Shown here piece by piece: positions 43,655 through 53,066 of a stretch of 64,000 nt of DNA. Each line of letters begins with the position of its first letter. Position 1 is the stretch's first letter. The translations under genes were made by a program, and so were the position numbers. The notes under the pieces are model-generated. The model was not told the DNA's origin, did no database searches, and was given only the letters and a program-made list of their open reading frames with translations. The DNA is from Moritella dasanensis ArB 0140. GTDB lineage: Bacteria; Pseudomonadota; Gammaproteobacteria; Enterobacterales; Moritellaceae. Location of the stretch: assembly GCF_000276805.1 (NCBI RefSeq), contig NZ_AKXQ01000019.1, forward strand, positions 24,967 through 88,966, written 5' to 3'.

Positions 43655-44410
43655 ATGATGCCTCGTCTTATTCAACCAAACTGGCCTGCGCCGGGCAATG
43701 TCAAAGCGCTGAGCACCACTCGTGAGGGTGGTGTGAGTCATGCGCCCTATGCTGGACTAAATTTAGGTCTGCATGTGCAAGATGATAGTCAGTTGGTGTG
43801 GCAGAATCGACAGTTGTTAATGACAGCTGGGCATTTGCCACAACAGCCATATTGGTTGAATCAAACGCACAGTACGGATGTTGTTAGTCTTGTGGGTCAA
43901 TCTCATGATGCCGAGCAATTACCCGCTGCTGATGCGTCTGTTACCCAAATGACGGGGCAAGTTTGTTTAGTGATGACTGCTGACTGTTTACCGCTGTTAA
44001 TTTGCGATAAAGCAGGCACGCAAGTCGCCGCTATTCATGCTGGCTGGCGTGGTTTACTCGATGGTATCATTGAAAATACCCTTGCCAAATTAAGCGCTAC
44101 ACCGAATGATTTATTGGTGTGGTTAGGTCCAGCAATTAGCCAGAGACATTTTCAAGTGGGTAGTGAGGTACGTGATGCCTTTATTACGCATGATCCGCAA
44201 GCAAGCAGCGCTTTTATTGCCGATGGTGATAAATGGTTAGCTGATCTCTATTTATTAGCACGACAACGCTTACAGGCGTTAACGGTTAATACTGCTGATA
44301 TTTATGGTGGTGACCACTGTACATACCGTGAAACTGATTTATTCTATTCTTATCGACGAGATCACCAAACAGGCCGCCAGGCAAGTTTGATTTACCTTGA
44401 AATTCAATAA
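43655..44410 (+). CDS. pgeF: YfiH/PgeF family peptidoglycan editing factor (copper-type polyphenol oxidase fold)
   Basis: A 251-residue protein with the family metal triad H72 (LNQTHSTDV), C111 (MTADCLPLL) and H128 (AAIHAGWRGL). It also has a CTYRETDLFYSYRRD end. In E. coli PgeF removes wrongly incorporated L-Ser from peptidoglycan precursors; related enzymes act on purine nucleosides. The two adjacent ATGs at 43655 and 43658 are both possible starts. The 3' end of the gene contains the -35 element of a sigma-32 promoter for clpB. Confidence 0.92.
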   Translation: MMPRLIQPNWPAPGNVKALSTTREGGVSHAPYAGLNLGLHVQDDSQLVWQNRQLLMTAGHLPQQPYWLNQTHSTDVVSLVGQSHDAEQLPAADASVTQMTGQVCLVMTADCLPLLICDKAGTQVAAIHAGWRGLLDGIIENTLAKLSATPNDLLVWLGPAISQRHFQVGSEVRDAFITHDPQASSAFIADGDKWLADLYLLARQRLQALTVNTADIYGGDHCTYRETDLFYSYRRDHQTGRQASLIYLEIQ

Positions 44411-44423
44411 ATAATCCCCAGAT
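44396..44423 (+). promoter_or_regulatory. sigma-32 (heat-shock) promoter of clpB
   Basis: CTTGAAA (44396-44402), a 13-base spacer and CCCCAGAT (44416-44423) match the RpoH consensus CTTGAAA-N(11-16)-CCCCATNT with a single deviation. It overlaps the last codons of pgeF and lies about 145 bases before the clpB start codon. E. coli clpB is a classic RpoH gene. Confidence 0.8.
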
Positions 44424-44566
44424 CATAACTATGGGTATTAGTGTCTTATTACATATCCCCAAACCCATTAAACGACTATAATTATATCTCACGACTATCA
44501 TGACAATTCATGACTATAGCAGCGTTGCTGCATCTGCTTTTTGCTCAACACCGATAGGACATCGCT

Positions 44567-47140
44567 ATGCGCTTAGATCAACTTACTTCCAAATTTCAAA
44601 TGGCTATTTCTGATGCGCAGTCACTTGCTTTGGGTAAAGATAATCAATTTATCGAACCTATTCACTTGATGACCGCGTTATTAAATCAAGATCACAGCTC
44701 TATTCGTCCCTTGCTCACTGCCGCAACCATCGATGCCAATTCATTACGTTGGCAGTTAGCCGATGAGTTAGAGCGTTTACCACAAGTGCAAGGTACACAA
44801 GGCGACATCCAATTATCGTCAGCGTTGAATATGCTCTTAAACTTGTGTGATAAATTTGCCCAAAAACGTAAAGATAAATTTATTTCTTCCGAGATGTTTG
44901 TTCTGGCAGCGGTTGAAGATAAAGGCCGTTTAGGTGAGTTGTTACGTAAAGCAGGTGGCACGCGCAAACAAGTGGAAGAAGCGATTGATGTGATCCGCGG
45001 TGGCGAAAAAGTGGATAACCAAGGTGCAGAAGAACAGCGTGAAGCATTAACTAAATATACCTTAGATCTGACTGAACGTGCTGAAGTCGGTAAGCTTGAT
45101 CCTGTGATCGGTCGTGATGACGAGATCCGTCGTGCGATTCAAGTATTACAACGCCGGACTAAAAATAACCCGGTATTAATTGGTGAACCTGGCGTGGGTA
45201 AAACGGCGATTGCCGAAGGTTTAGCACAACGTATTGTTAATGGTGAAGTGCCAGAAGGTTTAAAGAATAAACGGGTATTATCACTGGATATGGGGGCGTT
45301 AATCGCGGGTGCCAAATACCGTGGTGAGTTTGAAGAACGCTTGAAATCGGTGATCAAAGAACTCGAGCAAACCGAAGGTCAAACAATTCTATTTATTGAT
45401 GAATTGCATACGATGATCGGCGCGGGGAAAGGCGATGGAGCCATGGATGCGGGTAATATGTTAAAACCTGCATTAGCGCGTGGTGAGTTACATTGTATGG
45501 GCGCGACGACGTTAGATGAGTATCGTAAATATATTGAAAAAGATGCGGCGCTTGAACGTCGTTTCCAAAAAGTATTAATTGAAGAACCGAGTGTTGAAGA
45601 TACCATTGCTATCTTACGTGGTCTAAAAGCGCGTTATGAACTGCATCATAATGTTGATATTACCGATCCGGCGATTGTCGCGGCGGCCACTTTATCACAC
45701 CGTTATATTTCCGACCGTCAATTACCTGATAAAGCCATTGATCTGATTGATGAAGCTGCATCATCGATTCGTCTGCAAATGGATTCCAAACCAGAAGCGT
45801 TAGATAAGTTAGAACGTCGTATTATTCAGCTTAAAATTGAGCAGCAAGCACTTGAAAAAGAAGATGATGCTGCCAGTATTAAACGCCTAACCATATTGGC
45901 AGAAGAATTAGCAGAAAAACAAGATAAGTTTAACGATTTAGACGAGATATGGCGCACCGAAAAAGCCGCACTTTCTGGTACTAAACACATTAAATCGGCG
46001 TTAGATAAAGCCCGTGTCGAACTGGATGTAGCCAGACGCGCCAGCGATTTAAATAAAATGTCGGAACTGCAATACGGTACGATCCCGATGTTAGAAAAAC
46101 AATTAGATCTCGCCGCGCAAGCAGAGATGCAAGACATGACCTTGTTAAAGCATAAGGTTGGTGAAGCTGAGATCGCTGATATTCTATCGCGCTGGACCGG
46201 TATCCCAGTGAACCGCATGCTGGAAGGCGAAAAAGAAAAATTATTGGCGATGGAAGATAACTTACACGAACGTGTTATCGGCCAAGCAGAAGCCATTAGT
46301 GTTGTTTCTAATGCTATTCGTCGTAGCCGTGCGGGTTTAGCCGATCCAAACCGTCCGATGGGTTCATTCTTATTTATGGGCCCAACGGGTGTCGGTAAAA
46401 CCGAAGTGTGCAAAGCTTTGGCTGATTTTATCTTTGACTCCGACCATGCCATGGTTCGCATTGATATGTCGGAATTTATGGAAAAACATTCGGTTGCACG
46501 TTTAATCGGCGCACCTCCGGGTTATGTCGGCTATGAAGAAGGTGGTTACCTGACCGAAGCCGTACGCCGTAAACCGTATTCGGTGATCTTGCTGGATGAA
46601 ATTGAAAAAGCCCATCCAGATATCTTTAATATTTTATTACAGGTATTAGATGATGGCCGTTTAACCGATGGTCAAGGCCGTACCGTTGATTTCCGTAATA
46701 CCGTGATTATTATGACGTCTAATTTAGGCTCAGATATTATCCAAGCTGAATATGGTAAACATGATTACGATACCGTGAAGGATCAGTTATTAGAGTTACT
46801 TGGTCAGACTTTCCGTCCAGAGTTTATTAACCGGATTGATGATACTGTGATATTCCACCCATTGGGCCGTAGTCACATCGAGAAAATTGCCGCGATCCAA
46901 TTAAAATCATTAGAAGCACGCTTAAAACAATTAGGCTATGGCTTGTCGATTACCGCGGGGGCGTTAGCAAAATTAGCCGATGCTGGCTTCGATCCGTTAT
47001 TTGGTGCTAGACCACTTAAACGGGTATTACAAAAACAGGTTGAAAATCGCTTGGCTAATGCCATTTTGGCGGGCAGTATAGTCCCGGGTAAAGCCGTGAA
47101 AATAAGCGTGGTTGATGATGAGTTAAGCATTAGCCAATAA
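44567..47140 (+). CDS. clpB: ATP-dependent disaggregase ClpB
   Basis: An 857-residue Hsp100 protein of standard length. It has a Clp N-domain (about 1-145), a first AAA+ module with Walker [10 protein letters not shown] near residue 206 and LFIDELHT, a coiled-coil middle domain (about 400-525, with [19 protein letters not shown]), and a second AAA+ module with GPTGVGKTE near residue 605 and [12 protein letters not shown]. It ends with [16 protein letters not shown]. It works with DnaK to rescue aggregated proteins. Expression is expected to be heat-induced via the sigma-32 promoter upstream. AGGA precedes the ATG. Confidence 0.97.
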   Translation: MRLDQLTSKFQMAISDAQSLALGKDNQFIEPIHLMTALLNQDHSSIRPLLTAATIDANSLRWQLADELERLPQVQGTQGDIQLSSALNMLLNLCDKFAQKRKDKFISSEMFVLAAVEDKGRLGELLRKAGGTRKQVEEAIDVIRGGEKVDNQGAEEQREALTKYTLDLTERAEVGKLDPVIGRDDEIRRAIQVLQRRTKNNPVLIGEPGVGKTAIAEGLAQRIVNGEVPEGLKNKRVLSLDMGALIAGAKYRGEFEERLKSVIKELEQTEGQTILFIDELHTMIGAGKGDGAMDAGNMLKPALARGELHCMGATTLDEYRKYIEKDAALERRFQKVLIEEPSVEDTIAILRGLKARYELHHNVDITDPAIVAAATLSHRYISDRQLPDKAIDLIDEAASSIRLQMDSKPEALDKLERRIIQLKIEQQALEKEDDAASIKRLTILAEELAEKQDKFNDLDEIWRTEKAALSGTKHIKSALDKARVELDVARRASDLNKMSELQYGTIPMLEKQLDLAAQAEMQDMTLLKHKVGEAEIADILSRWTGIPVNRMLEGEKEKLLAMEDNLHERVIGQAEAISVVSNAIRRSRAGLADPNRPMGSFLFMGPTGVGKTEVCKALADFIFDSDHAMVRIDMSEFMEKHSVARLIGAPPGYVGYEEGGYLTEAVRRKPYSVILLDEIEKAHPDIFNILLQVLDDGRLTDGQGRTVDFRNTVIIMTSNLGSDIIQAEYGKHDYDTVKDQLLELLGQTFRPEFINRIDDTVIFHPLGRSHIEKIAAIQLKSLEARLKQLGYGLSITAGALAKLADAGFDPLFGARPLKRVLQKQVENRLANAILAGSIVPGKAVKISVVDDELSISQ

Positions 47141-47173
47141 CGCCTAAACGTTATTAACTTATTACTGATGATG

Positions 47174-47203
47174 AAAAAGCCCTGAGTTGCAGGGCTTTTT
47201 TTT
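47174..47203 (+). terminator. terminator after clpB
   Basis: An eleven-pair stem (aaaaagccctg 47174-47184 with 47190-47200, loop AGTTG) runs into eight Ts. Confidence 0.93.
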
Positions 47204-47312
47204 GTCTACAGATTAATTGTTAATCATTCACACTGCATTATGTATTTTTATTGAAGTATTCCGTGCTAGTATTTATCCATTCGTAGCATTTAATGTTGCG
47301 ATATATCCACAC

Positions 47313-47519
47313 TAAGTTCGGATGAAGGTAGCAGGAGAGTGGCACTTGGATTCAAATAAATAAGTGCCCGCCGAAGAAGTAAATCTTTCAGGCGCTTTAT
47401 TCCGCGAGGAAAAGTAGGGACTGTTACTGGACGAGCCTCTGGAGAGATCCATTAAATTGGACGCCGAAGGAGCAAAGCGACAATGTCGTTGAAACTCTCA
47501 GGTACAAAGGACAGAGGAT
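47313..47519 (+). ncRNA. tandem glycine riboswitch
   Basis: Two consecutive glycine aptamers. The first contains GCAGGAGAGTGG (47331-47342), CGCCGAAGAAG and CTTTCAGG. The second contains CTCTGGAGAGATCC (47437-47450), CGCCGAAGGAGCAA (47462-47475), CTCTCAGG and the closing AAAGGACAGAGGA (47506-47518). The order and the ACCGAAGG-like and CTCTCAGG-like cores match the gcvT-type riboswitch. It sits about 130 bases before an AGCS-family sodium:amino-acid symporter, a common location in vibrios, implying glycine control of the transporter. Confidence 0.93.
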
Positions 47520-47615
47520 AGGATTATTTTTTTTGCGTACTTTCACGTCTGCTTTTTGCCTTGGCTGTTGCTGTGGTTTTTTTGCTTCGTTTACCCATTT
47601 TGAATAATTACATCC

Positions 47616-47639
47616 TCCTCAGATTCACATTCTTGAGGA
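47616..47639 (+). promoter_or_regulatory. hairpin pairing with the Shine-Dalgarno of the symporter gene
   Basis: TCCTCA at 47616-47621 is complementary to TGAGGA at 47634-47639. The latter includes the GAGGA ribosome site of the symporter, whose ATG is at 47649. The stem would hide the ribosome site, giving a translational expression platform for the glycine riboswitch upstream. A T-run at 47524-47531 could alternatively or additionally act in termination. This is a base-pairing inference, not a computed fold. Confidence 0.5.
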
Positions 47640-47648
47640 ATGATTTTA

Positions 47649-49169
47649 ATGCACTCTTTACAATTAACAGCACATTTAACAGCACTATTAACATCAACAT
47701 TATTAGCACCTACACTATCTGCATCAGAGCTATCAGCATCTGCACTACCAGATATCACCGATTTACCACTACAGTCTTCGTTACTGCAATCCATCGTTAA
47801 TTTTTTATCACAACCGCTGCAAAATATCCTACAAAGCATCGATCATTTTATTTGGGGCCCGCCATTATTATTACTCTTGGTCGGCACCGGTATTTATCTC
47901 ACTTTGCGTTTAGGTTTTTTACAAATTACTAAGTTACCGTTAGCGCTAAAATATTTGTTTTCAGGGGATAAAGGCGATGGTCAGAAAGGCGACATCAGTA
48001 GCTTTGCGGCATTATGCACCGCGCTTTCTGCCACTATCGGTACCGGTAATATAGTCGGCGTTGCCACCGCCATTAAAATGGGTGGTCCCGGAGCATTATT
48101 TTGGATGTGGATGGCGGCCTTTTTTGGCATGGCAACCAAATATGCCGAATGTTTATTAGCAGTGAAATATCGCGTCGTTGATGAAAAAGGCCAAATGGCA
48201 GGCGGCCCGATGTATTACCTTGAGCATGGTTTGGGCAATCGCTTTTTAGCTAAAGCTTTTGCACTTTTTGGTATTGGCGTAGCGTGCTTTGGTATTGGTA
48301 CTTTTCCGCAAGTGAATGCGATCACTGAAGCCGTGCAGATATCTTTTGACGTGCCAGTGTGGCTGTCTGCTGCAGTGCTGACGATATTGGTGGCGATGGT
48401 GACGCTTGGCGGTATTCGTTCTATTTCTGATATTGCTCAGCGTACTGTTCCTGTGATGGCGGTATGTTATGTCTTTGCGTCGTTGTTGGTGCTGTTATTT
48501 AATATTGAAGCTGTACCAGGTGCCATTGCTTTAGTGATCAGTAGTGCCTTTACGCCAACCGCAGCAACCGGTGGTTTCTTAGGGGCGACTGTGATGCTGG
48601 CTATCCAAAGTGGTGTGGCGCGTGGTGTGTTTTCTAATGAGTCGGGTTTAGGTAGCGCACCAATCGCCGCTGCGGCTGCAAAAACAGATTCTTGTGTAAA
48701 GCAGGGCTTGATTTCAATGACGGGTACTTTCTTCGATACCATCATTATTTGTACTATGACAGGGCTGACGTTAGTGCTAACAGGGGTATGGAGTGGTGAG
48801 ACTTCCGGCGCAGCGATGACAACGTTAGCATTTGAACAAGGTCTATCCCCGTTAATCGGCCAATATGTGATTACCTTAGGGTTAGTGTTCTTTGCTTTCA
48901 CGACTATTCTAGGTTGGAATTATTATGGTGAACGTTGTGTGCAATATCTGTTTGGCCAAAAGGGCATTAAACCGTACAAGTATGGTTATATTTTATTGGT
49001 TGCTGGTGGCGCGTTCCTACATCTGGATCTGATTTGGATCTTGGCGGATATTGTTAATGGCTTAATGGCGATCCCGAACCTAATCGGTTTGATTGGTTTA
49101 CGTCATGTGGTGATTGAAGAAACGCGATTATTCTTTGATAAATTAACCGTGAGTGAACAAACCGCATAG
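47649..49169 (+). CDS. AGCS-family sodium:amino-acid (alanine/glycine) symporter
   Basis: A 506-residue membrane protein with about ten to eleven helices. The AGCS landmarks are TALSATIGTGNIVGVATAIKMGGPGALFWMW, GGPMYYLEHGLG, and GVARGVFSNESGLGSAPIAAAAA. It carries an unusually long Ser/Ala/Leu-rich N-terminal extension (about 65 residues) before the first core helix. The ATG at 47649 is 9 bases after GAGGA. An upstream ATG at 47640 abuts the ribosome site and is unlikely. The glycine riboswitch suggests that glycine is a physiological substrate. It probably imports or recycles glycine or alanine with sodium. Confidence 0.9.
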   Translation: MHSLQLTAHLTALLTSTLLAPTLSASELSASALPDITDLPLQSSLLQSIVNFLSQPLQNILQSIDHFIWGPPLLLLLVGTGIYLTLRLGFLQITKLPLALKYLFSGDKGDGQKGDISSFAALCTALSATIGTGNIVGVATAIKMGGPGALFWMWMAAFFGMATKYAECLLAVKYRVVDEKGQMAGGPMYYLEHGLGNRFLAKAFALFGIGVACFGIGTFPQVNAITEAVQISFDVPVWLSAAVLTILVAMVTLGGIRSISDIAQRTVPVMAVCYVFASLLVLLFNIEAVPGAIALVISSAFTPTAATGGFLGATVMLAIQSGVARGVFSNESGLGSAPIAAAAAKTDSCVKQGLISMTGTFFDTIIICTMTGLTLVLTGVWSGETSGAAMTTLAFEQGLSPLIGQYVITLGLVFFAFTTILGWNYYGERCVQYLFGQKGIKPYKYGYILLVAGGAFLHLDLIWILADIVNGLMAIPNLIGLIGLRHVVIEETRLFFDKLTVSEQTA

Positions 49170-49321
49170 TTTTATTGAGTGGCAGTAAGTCGAGCTGACT
49201 TATTGCCGTTTAATACGTTTTCACCGATTATCAGCGCACGATCAGTAGTATTACTGTGTTACCTCTGTCATTAACCTCATATCATAACTGTCTATCATTC
49301 TGCGTAGAACATGAGACTGTT

Positions 49322-50374
49322 ATGAGCCTTTCCCAGCAAGTATTTAAACAATTATCTAATACCGTTAATCAATCTGTCGTCGGTCAAGACGATGTAGTCA
49401 AAGCCTTGCTGATTGGTTTATTAACCCGTGGTCATGTGCTGCTCGAAGGTTTGCCCGGTACAGCCAAAACACGTTCGATTAAAGCGCTCGCTGATGCCAT
49501 GAATGCTGATTTCGGTCGTGTGCAATTCACTCCTGATTTATTACCGTCTGATGTAACAGGCGCTGAAATTTACCGTGAGGTTGATGGTAAGCACAGCCTG
49601 ACATTTCAACCCGGGCCTATTTTTAACAATTTAGTCCTCGCCGATGAAATTAACCGAGCGCCAGCAAAAGTACAATCTGCGTTGCTAGAAGCGATGGCTG
49701 AAAATTCAGTCACATCGGCAGGTGAAACGCGTCAACTACCGCATTTATTTATGGTATTAGCGACTCAAAATCCAGTGGAACAAGAAGGTACTTATCCGTT
49801 ACCTGAAGCGCAAATGGATCGTTTTATGTTGAAAGTGAATGTCGATTATCCCGATGCCGAATCTGAGCTAGCGATTATTGATTTGGTACGCGAAGAAGAG
49901 TTAATGAGTATATCGAGTGATGATTCATCTGAAGATAGTGAGCCAAAGGATCCTGCAGGATCTCAGCCTCAAGGTATTATCAAAAACAGTCTCTCAATCC
50001 CCGAACTGATGATTCGACCTGAACATATCATTGTCGCGCAACAAGAAGTGTCTCGGATCTATATTTCACCATTGTTAAAAAGTTATGTGGTTAATTTGGT
50101 GATGGCAACGCGAGGCATAGGCGATTATAGCCATGCTCAATTTCCGCAATGGTTATCTGTCGGCGCAAGTCCCAGAGCCAGTATCGCGCTCGATCGTGGT
50201 GCTAGAGCACATGCCTGGTTAGCGGGACGTGATTATGTCGACCCGGATGATGTACGCGCTATGGTGCATTTGGTATTAGGGCATCGTTTAGTATTAAGTT
50301 ATACGGCCATTAGTGAGCGGATCACCACAACTCAGGTGATTGATGAGATCCTTGAACATGTGTTGATTGGGTAG
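49322..50374 (+). CDS. MoxR-family AAA+ ATPase
   Basis: A 350-residue AAA+ protein. It has Walker A GLPGTAKT near residue 42, Walker B VLADEINRAPAKVQSALLEAM, and sensor segments ATQNPVEQEGTYPLPEAQMDRFM. A Ser/Asp/Glu-rich insert of about 20 residues (SSDDSSEDSEPKDPAG, near residue 200) interrupts the lid region. MoxR ATPases act as chaperones in assembling VWA-protein complexes. It is the first gene of a six-gene MoxR-DUF58-DUF4381-VWA-VWA-BatD operon. The ATG at 49322 is preferred over a GTG at 49256, though its ribosome site is weak. Confidence 0.9.
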   Translation: MSLSQQVFKQLSNTVNQSVVGQDDVVKALLIGLLTRGHVLLEGLPGTAKTRSIKALADAMNADFGRVQFTPDLLPSDVTGAEIYREVDGKHSLTFQPGPIFNNLVLADEINRAPAKVQSALLEAMAENSVTSAGETRQLPHLFMVLATQNPVEQEGTYPLPEAQMDRFMLKVNVDYPDAESELAIIDLVREEELMSISSDDSSEDSEPKDPAGSQPQGIIKNSLSIPELMIRPEHIIVAQQEVSRIYISPLLKSYVVNLVMATRGIGDYSHAQFPQWLSVGASPRASIALDRGARAHAWLAGRDYVDPDDVRAMVHLVLGHRLVLSYTAISERITTTQVIDEILEHVLIG

Positions 50375-50378
50375 CGTT

Positions 50379-51386
50379 ATGGCTTGGAGTACATGGTTTT
50401 CAACGACGGATAAACCAGGCAGTTCTTTGCATGATGATCCGCGTATATATACGGATTTAAATGATTTATTAAAAATTAAAGCGCAAACGGCAGGTTTTAG
50501 TTTTTCTCCCAAGCAGGGACGTTGTAGTATTTTTTCGGGGTTACATGAATCACGCTTACGCGGACGAGGATTAAACTTTGAAGAATTGCGCCATTATAAT
50601 AATGGCGATGACGTTAAAAACTTAGATTGGAAAGTCACGTTAAGAACCGGTAAACCGCATGTACGCGCTTACAGTGAAGAAAAAGAGCGGCAGATTTGGC
50701 TGTGTGTCGATCAGCGTCAATCGATGTTTTTTAGTTCACAGCAGACGATGAAATCAGTTGTCGCAGCCAATATTGCAACGCTGTGTCTATGGCGTGTACT
50801 TGCTGATGCCGACCGTGTTGGTGGTTATATTTTTAATGACAACTCGAGTTTCCATTTTAAACCACAGCGCAGTAGTGCATTAGCGATGCAATTTATTCAG
50901 CAATTGCATACTGTTAATCATCAGCTGCAAGTCGGTATTGCGGATGTTGACGTGCCAAAGATACGTTTAACCGATATGTTAGCGACGCTGCAAGCATTGC
51001 AAGCAAAGTCAAAAACATTTGTCATTATCAGCGACTGGTATGGTTTTGATGAAGAATGCACAGATAGGTTACGTGCGCTGCAGCAGCATAATGATGTTAT
51101 TGCTGTGCATATTAGTGATCCTCTTGAACAGAATCTAATAAATGTCGATTCACTGATTACCAGTGATGGGCATTATCAATTACAGCTTTCTAGTCAGCAA
51201 TTACAACGTAATAAAAATGCCTTACAACATGCTTATCAAGCTGCTTTTTTGGCTAAGCAAAATTTACTACAACAAGCCCTACAATTATCTTCATTTTCGA
51301 TAATAGATGTTGGTACTGACGGCAATGAGATTAATCAATTTAAGTCTGCTTTTCATATGAATCATAAAAATAGCGAGGAGGAATGA
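50379..51386 (+). CDS. DUF58 protein of the MoxR/Bat operon
   Basis: A 335-residue protein with the DUF58 signature SRLRGRGLNFEELRHYNNGDDVKNLDWKVTLRTGKPHVRAYSEEKERQIWLCVDQRQSM near residues 60-120. A VWA-like remainder lacks the full metal-binding motif (DQRQSM). No membrane segment is obvious. DUF58 proteins always accompany MoxR ATPases and VWA proteins; their job is not known in detail. It starts 4 bases after the MoxR stop. An in-frame TTG at 50367 is less likely. Its stop overlaps the next gene region. Confidence 0.87.
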   Translation: MAWSTWFSTTDKPGSSLHDDPRIYTDLNDLLKIKAQTAGFSFSPKQGRCSIFSGLHESRLRGRGLNFEELRHYNNGDDVKNLDWKVTLRTGKPHVRAYSEEKERQIWLCVDQRQSMFFSSQQTMKSVVAANIATLCLWRVLADADRVGGYIFNDNSSFHFKPQRSSALAMQFIQQLHTVNHQLQVGIADVDVPKIRLTDMLATLQALQAKSKTFVIISDWYGFDEECTDRLRALQQHNDVIAVHISDPLEQNLINVDSLITSDGHYQLQLSSQQLQRNKNALQHAYQAAFLAKQNLLQQALQLSSFSIIDVGTDGNEINQFKSAFHMNHKNSEEE

Positions 51387-51388
51387 TA

Positions 51389-51991
51389 ATGGCAGATGTT
51401 GATAATGCAAATTTAGTCGGCGATGCATTCGGTAACTTACTATTACGTGACATGGTACAAATTAATGCCCCTGAGCAGATAAGTTTTTTACCCCAAACTT
51501 GGGGTTGGCTGGTGGTCGGTTTAGTACTGGCATTATTTATTGGTCGCTATTTACTGTTAGCAGGGCAGAAATATTGGCGAAATCGTTATCGGAAAAAACT
51601 ACAGTCTAAATTATTGGCTTACGATGTAAGTGACTGTTCACATACACCGCGATTTATTCACCAATTATTACAGCAAGCATGTTTGCAAGCATACCCAAAG
51701 CAGTCATTAACAGCAGGTCAATTACAAGGACCTGCGTTTTTAGTTTTTTTAGATAGCTGTACACAAGACAGTACCGAGTTTGATTCCGCGATAGGGGAGT
51801 TATGGCAACAAGCGCTGTATTTACCACTCGCGCTAAGTGAGTGGTCTGCATCCCATAATCAGGTATTGATATTATCGACGCAGCGCTGGCTTAAATTACA
51901 TATTGATGATGCCGAATTAGGTCGTGAGCCAGGCAGTGAGCTAGGTACTGAATTAGGAGGAAATGAGCATGTTCACAATAAGCATGATTGA
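51389..51991 (+). CDS. DUF4381 membrane protein of the Bat operon
   Basis: A 200-residue protein. A short cytoplasmic or periplasmic head (residues 1-32) is followed by one membrane helix at about 33-55 (WGWLVVGLVLALFIGRYLLLA), a basic stretch, and a helical domain with LLAYDVSD...LLQQACLQAYPKQ...LQGPAFLVFLDS. The ATG at 51389 is 7 bases after GAGGAGG. The ATG at 51383, which overlaps the DUF58 stop, is too close to that site. This family is regularly found between DUF58 and the first VWA gene. The C-terminus is Gly/Glu/Leu-rich and low-complexity. It overlaps the next gene by 23 bases. Confidence 0.8.
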   Translation: MADVDNANLVGDAFGNLLLRDMVQINAPEQISFLPQTWGWLVVGLVLALFIGRYLLLAGQKYWRNRYRKKLQSKLLAYDVSDCSHTPRFIHQLLQQACLQAYPKQSLTAGQLQGPAFLVFLDSCTQDSTEFDSAIGELWQQALYLPLALSEWSASHNQVLILSTQRWLKLHIDDAELGREPGSELGTELGGNEHVHNKHD

Positions 51992-53066
51992 GTTCAGTTA
52001 TCCGTGGTTATTTTTATTGTTGCCATTACCTTGGTTTATTCAACGATTTTCGCCGGCTTATAAAATAAAACAGTCAGCGCTGCAAGTGCCGTTTTTTAGT
52101 CAACTGGTGAGTTTATCTGGAGAGCAGCCTAATACAGGAGCGGTGAAGCTAGAACCGAAAATATGGCAACGTATCGCATTATCGCTGGTGTGGTTATTGT
52201 TGGTTGTTGCGATGGCAAAACCGATGTGGCTGGGTGAACCACAAATACGTTCGCAGTTTGGTCGTGATTTGATGGTGGTGGTCGATTTATCTGGCTCGAT
52301 GGATAGTCGAGATTTCAGTGTTCCAGGTAGCGACAGTATTTCACGCTTAACGGCGGTAAAAAATGTATTAGCTGAATTTTCACAGCAACGTAGTGGTGAT
52401 CGTTTAGGACTCATTTTATTTGGTGATGCTGCCTATTTACAAGCCCCCTTTACCGCCGATCATCAAGCATGGCTCGGTTTGTTAAATGAGTCGGAAGTGG
52501 CTATGGCTGGGCAAAGTACTCACCTTGGTGATGCCTTAGGGTTAGCGATAAAAGTAATGACGGATGAAGCGATAAAAGCGCCTATAGCAAAAGAAAATAG
52601 TAACGCGAGTGCAGATAAAAGTACCGCGGATAAACAAAAAGTAGTGATTGTATTAACTGATGGTAATGATACCGATAGTTTGGTGCCGCCGTTAGAGGCG
52701 GCAAAAATTGCGGCGAGTCGTGGTATTAAAATCCACATGATTGCTATTGGCGATCCTCGTACCTTTGGTGAGCAAGCGCTCGATATGGCCGTGATTGATG
52801 GTGTTGCTGAGATCACTGGCGGACAAGCTTTTCAGGCTATCTCCTCTGTCGAGCTAAATCGTGTTTATGCGGAAATCAGCACGCTAGAACCAAGTCAGTT
52901 TGCGAGTTTTAGTTATCAACCCAAAGTAAGTATCCACTATGCGCCTATCGCTTTATCCATAAGTATTTACTTTATTATTTACAGCTTAGTTATATGGCGT
53001 AGTTACTATCTTAGTAAGCAACAATCTAAACGTGATTTGTTGTTGAATAAACGTGGGGAGGGCTAA
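51969..53066 (+). CDS. BatA-like VWA-domain membrane protein
   Basis: A 365-residue inner-membrane protein. It has N-terminal helices at about 10-25 and 65-85 and a VWA domain from about 100 to 300 with an intact metal-ion-dependent adhesion motif DLSGSMDSRD. A closing membrane segment lies near 330-350. AGGAGG sits 8 bases before the ATG at 51969. In Bacteroides BatA/BatB proteins are linked to aerotolerance, and in gammaproteobacteria they are thought to form a stress-related envelope complex driven by MoxR. The gene overlaps DUF4381 by 23 bases and batB by one. Confidence 0.87.
   Translation: MFTISMIEFSYPWLFLLLPLPWFIQRFSPAYKIKQSALQVPFFSQLVSLSGEQPNTGAVKLEPKIWQRIALSLVWLLLVVAMAKPMWLGEPQIRSQFGRDLMVVVDLSGSMDSRDFSVPGSDSISRLTAVKNVLAEFSQQRSGDRLGLILFGDAAYLQAPFTADHQAWLGLLNESEVAMAGQSTHLGDALGLAIKVMTDEAIKAPIAKENSNASADKSTADKQKVVIVLTDGNDTDSLVPPLEAAKIAASRGIKIHMIAIGDPRTFGEQALDMAVIDGVAEITGGQAFQAISSVELNRVYAEISTLEPSQFASFSYQPKVSIHYAPIALSISIYFIIYSLVIWRSYYLSKQQSKRDLLLNKRGEG

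Noticed and set aside
47561..47839. Small frames on both strands over the riboswitch-symporter junction
   Set aside because: They are shadows of the symporter start and AT-rich leader, without any ribosome site.
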